Assembly (NCBI GenBank): GCA_013214575.1
Contig: JABSSD010000091.1
Span: 1 to 45,280 of the forward strand
Direction of reading: 5' to 3'
Length of the DNA: 45,280 nucleotides
Source of the DNA: Paracoccaceae bacterium
GTDB taxonomy: Bacteria > Pseudomonadota > Alphaproteobacteria > Rhodobacterales > Rhodobacteraceae
In this document: in pieces, positions 43,463 to 45,280 of the stretch
Layout: each line of letters opens with the position of its first letter
Numbering within the stretch: the first letter of the stretch is position 1
The notes under the pieces: model-generated
What the model saw: only the letters and a program-made list of their open reading frames with translations
What the model was told of the DNA's origin: nothing
Database searches by the model: none
Program-made: the position numbers and the translations under genes

Positions 43463-44205
43463 CAGTGCCACCGGCGATCACCGAGCCCCCGGCGATCACC
43501 CTGCAGGGGTGCTATTCATTGGGCAATGTCCGATTGTTCGGCCCGCTTTCAATGCATCTGCCTGCGGGCCAGTGGAGCTGCCTGCTGGGGCCCTCGGGGG
43601 TGGGGAAATCCACCATCCTGAGGCTGATCCTTGGCCTGTCCACCAGCGGCCAGTTTGAGGGCTCGGTGCAGGCGGATGATGGCCTGCCGCTGCGCGATCG
43701 CATAAGTTACATGGCGCAGTCGGATCTGCTGCTGCCCTGGCTGACAGTGCTGGAAAACACCGTGCTTGGCGCCCGTTTGCGCGGCGAGACCCCGGATCTG
43801 CCCCGCGCCCGGCAATTGCTGACCCGGGTCGGGTTGGAGGCCTATCAGAGCATGACTCCGGCGGCGCTGTCTGGTGGCATGCGGCAGCGGGCGGCTTTGG
43901 CGCGGGCGCTGATCGAGGACCGCCCGGTGGTGCTGCTGGACGAACCCTTTTCGGCGCTGGATGCCGGCACCCGTGCCGATATGCAGGAACTGGCCGCCGA
44001 GGTGCTGCAGGGCAAGACCGTGTTGCTGGTCACCCATGATCCGGCCGAGGCCAGCCGTCTTGGCCATCAGATCCTGCTGCTGTCGCCAGAGGCGGCAACC
44101 GCCTGGACACCGCCGCCGAGCCCGCCGATCCGCGCCCTGCAGGATGCCGCCACCCTGCGCTGTCAGGCGGCGCTGCTGGCGCATCTTAGGGGGCAAGACA
44201 GATGA
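43459..44205 (+). CDS. thiZ: Thiamine-precursor ABC transporter ATPase ThiZ
   Basis: The 248-residue nucleotide-binding protein has Walker A GPSGVGKSTILR (about 50), signature LSGGMRQRAALARA (about 138), Walker B VVLLDEPFSALD and switch histidine VTHDPAEA. It powers import of formylaminopyrimidine with ThiX and ThiY. The start overlaps tenA and the stop overlaps thiX by four bases each. It resembles nitrate/taurine-type ATPases, but the context fixes the role. Confidence 0.92.
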   Translation: MTVPPAITEPPAITLQGCYSLGNVRLFGPLSMHLPAGQWSCLLGPSGVGKSTILRLILGLSTSGQFEGSVQADDGLPLRDRISYMAQSDLLLPWLTVLENTVLGARLRGETPDLPRARQLLTRVGLEAYQSMTPAALSGGMRQRAALARALIEDRPVVLLDEPFSALDAGTRADMQELAAEVLQGKTVLLVTHDPAEASRLGHQILLLSPEAATAWTPPPSPPIRALQDAATLRCQAALLAHLRGQDR

Positions 44206-44969
44206 GAGTTGTATACGGATTGACCGCCTTGCTGCTGGGGCTGCTGGGCTGGCAGATGCTGGTCTGGGGGACCGGGGCGCCGCACTACATCCTGCCCTCA
44301 CCGCTACGCGTCGCAAAAGCGGGCTTTGCCAGTCGCGCCCTGATCCTGGAGCATAGTCTGGTCACCGCCACCGAGGTGGTTCTGGGGCTGCTGATAGGGA
44401 CGTTTTTGGGGGCTTTGACCGCCATTCATCTGGCCAGCTTGCAATGGGCGCAGCGGTTGTTGCTGCCGATCCTTGTGGTCACCCAGGCGGTGCCGGTGTT
44501 TGCGCTGGCGCCAATCCTGACGCTGTGGTTCGGCTATGGCATGGCCTCAAAGATCGTCATGGCGGTGCTGATCATCTATTTCCCGGTCACCTCGGCCTTT
44601 CACGATGGGCTGACGCGGGTGGACAGCGGATTGCTGGATCTGGCCCGCACCATGGGCGCCAGCCGCTGGCAGGTGATGCGCCGTATCCGCATCCCCCATG
44701 CGCTGCCCTCGCTGGCCACCGGGCTGCGACTGGCGGCGGTCTATGCCCCCATCGGCGCCGTCATCGGCGAATGGGTCGGCGCCTCCAAAGGGCTGGGATA
44801 CCTGATGCTGCTGGCCAATGGCCGGGTCAAGATCGACCTGATGTTTGCCAGCCTGATCGCGCTGGCGCTGCTGACGGTGATGCTGCACAAACTGGTTGCT
44901 CTGCTGGCGGATCAGCTGACTTCATATGCCAGCGGCCAGGGCGCGCATCAGGCGCCGCAACACCGGTGA
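44202..44969 (+). CDS. thiX: Thiamine-precursor ABC transporter permease ThiX
   Basis: The 255-residue membrane protein has about six hydrophobic segments and the EAA-loop of BPD_transp_1 permeases (LLDLARTMGASRWQVMRRIRIPHALP, family segment in the second half, named here by its start LLDLARTMGAS). It is the membrane pore of the ThiXYZ importer. It is the last gene of the thi operon, followed by a GC-rich hairpin. Confidence 0.9.
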   Translation: MRVVYGLTALLLGLLGWQMLVWGTGAPHYILPSPLRVAKAGFASRALILEHSLVTATEVVLGLLIGTFLGALTAIHLASLQWAQRLLLPILVVTQAVPVFALAPILTLWFGYGMASKIVMAVLIIYFPVTSAFHDGLTRVDSGLLDLARTMGASRWQVMRRIRIPHALPSLATGLRLAAVYAPIGAVIGEWVGASKGLGYLMLLANGRVKIDLMFASLIALALLTVMLHKLVALLADQLTSYASGQGAHQAPQHR

Positions 44970-44975
44970 TGTCAT

Positions 44976-45003
44976 AGCTCAGGCCCAGACTCCGGCCTGA
45001 GCT
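44976..45003 (+). terminator. GC-rich hairpin after the thi operon
   Basis: AGCTCAGGCC (44976-44985) and GGCCTGAGCT (44994-45003) form a perfect 10-base-pair stem six bases after thiX. There is no T run, so it may act as an mRNA-stabilising 3' end or as a weak terminator. The sequence from 45004 to 45093 holds no recognisable feature. Confidence 0.6.
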
Positions 45004-45093
45004 GGTGCCAAACGCTCTCCCCCCCTCACACAGTGTGTAAATTGCGCCCGAGGTCACAGGGTGGCGCAGGGGTCGGTGATTTATTGGGGAGAA

Positions 45094-45143
45094 TGGTACC
45101 ACCACCCCGGCTTGAACGGGGGACCTCCTGATCCACAATCAAA
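45094..45143 (-). pseudogene. 3' half of a tRNA-His(GTG)-like gene
   Basis: On the minus strand these bases read as an anticodon stem-loop (TTTGA-TTGTGGA-TCAGG, anticodon GTG), variable loop AGGTC, T arm CCCCG-TTCAAGC-CGGGG, acceptor strand TGGTGGT, discriminator A and CCA. Base A73 suits alphaproteobacterial tRNA-His, which lost the usual C73. No D arm or matching acceptor 5' strand follows upstream: the cloverleaf breaks at the anticodon stem, where IS110-type leader sequence begins. It is a truncated or interrupted tRNA gene. Confidence 0.65.
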
Positions 45144-45258
45144 GATGGTGTATCGCGGCGGCTACCATTTCGAATGTGGTATTTGGATTGGGCCCCTTCA
45201 CTTATGATGATGTGATCGGGGTCATCCTGGCCTTGAGCATCAAGGAAGGAATGGCGAT
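45144..45258 (+). other. Candidate left end of an IS110-family element
   Basis: The 115 bases between the tRNA-like break and the transposase start hold no ORF. ATGGT (45145-45149) pairs with ACCAT (45164-45168) around a GC-rich loop. In IS110-group elements this leader encodes the bridge RNA, so a structured RNA is expected here. The exact element end is not identifiable from one copy. Confidence 0.4.
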
Positions 45259-45280
45259 ATGACATATTTTGTAGGTTTAG
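45259..45280 (+). CDS. Start of an IS110-family transposase, cut by the window edge
   Basis: After AAGGAAGGA the frame reads MTYFVGL and runs off the window. This matches the usual start of one IS110 transposase subgroup (M-T-x-F-V-G-L-D-V-S). It differs from the start of the broken transposase at 1047, so it is a separate element. Only seven codons are seen; the call depends on these, the ribosome site and the leader. Confidence 0.6.

Overview
The window looks like a chromosomal segment of a marine Rhodobacterales (Roseobacter-group) alphaproteobacterium. The basis is the gene content (malonate TRAP locus, trimethylaminoethylphosphonate genes of the type known from Leisingera, a TPP-riboswitch thi operon that includes thiYXZ/tenA) and the GC-rich coding style over most of the window. 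No rRNA, CRISPR array or prophage is visible. Product names rest on motif recognition by eye, not on database searches.

Layout. (1) 1-2226 is a graveyard of broken genes: an asparaginase-like N-terminal stub, an unrecognised ORF remnant, a frameshifted IS3-family orfA and a twice-broken IS110-family transposase. (2) 2227-15036 (minus strand) is a tightly packed nine-gene catabolic operon: 2-oxoacid:ferredoxin oxidoreductase, AldA-like aldehyde dehydrogenase, fuconolactonase-like amidohydrolase, SDR, acyl-CoA dehydrogenase, kinase, small kinase partner, thiolase and UxaA-family dehydratase. A GntR/FCD regulator gene precedes it. (3) 15486-19975 (plus) is a divergent ribose/rhamnose-type sugar ABC transporter. 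(4) 20262-20472 holds an intact tRNA-Gly(TCC) and a second, orphan tRNA-Gly 3' half. (5) 20718-23420 is tmpB-tmpA with a divergent LysR gene. (6) 23609-30165 holds single genes: MsbA-type ABC exporter, small lipoprotein, acyl-CoA synthetase, HSL-type esterase and an alkaline-phosphatase-superfamily enzyme. (7) 30686-37194 is a complete malonate locus: matR, a perfect operator palindrome, TRAP matPQM, malonyl-CoA decarboxylase and malonyl-CoA synthetase. (8) 37323-44969 is a TPP riboswitch followed by thiD-O-S-G-E-F-Y-tenA-thiZ-X. (9) The right edge has a tRNA-His-like 3' half abutting the start of another IS110-family element.

How the genes work together. The most unusual unit is 2227-19975. 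It joins sugar import and sugar-acid chemistry (lactonase, UxaA dehydratase, AldA) to acyl-CoA chemistry (2-oxoacid ferredoxin oxidoreductase, thiolase) through a kinase/partner/acyl-CoA-dehydrogenase trio resembling LvaA-LvaB-LvaC of levulinate catabolism. I infer a route in which a 2-keto-3-deoxy sugar acid is oxidatively decarboxylated to a hydroxylated acyl-CoA, phosphorylated, rearranged by phosphate loss and cleaved by thiolase. Matching operator-like sites (consensus ATTGTATACAAT) lie before both the operon and the transporter, supporting one regulon. This pathway is inference and has no direct proof in the sequence. The mat and thi loci are textbook modules with small local oddities noted below.
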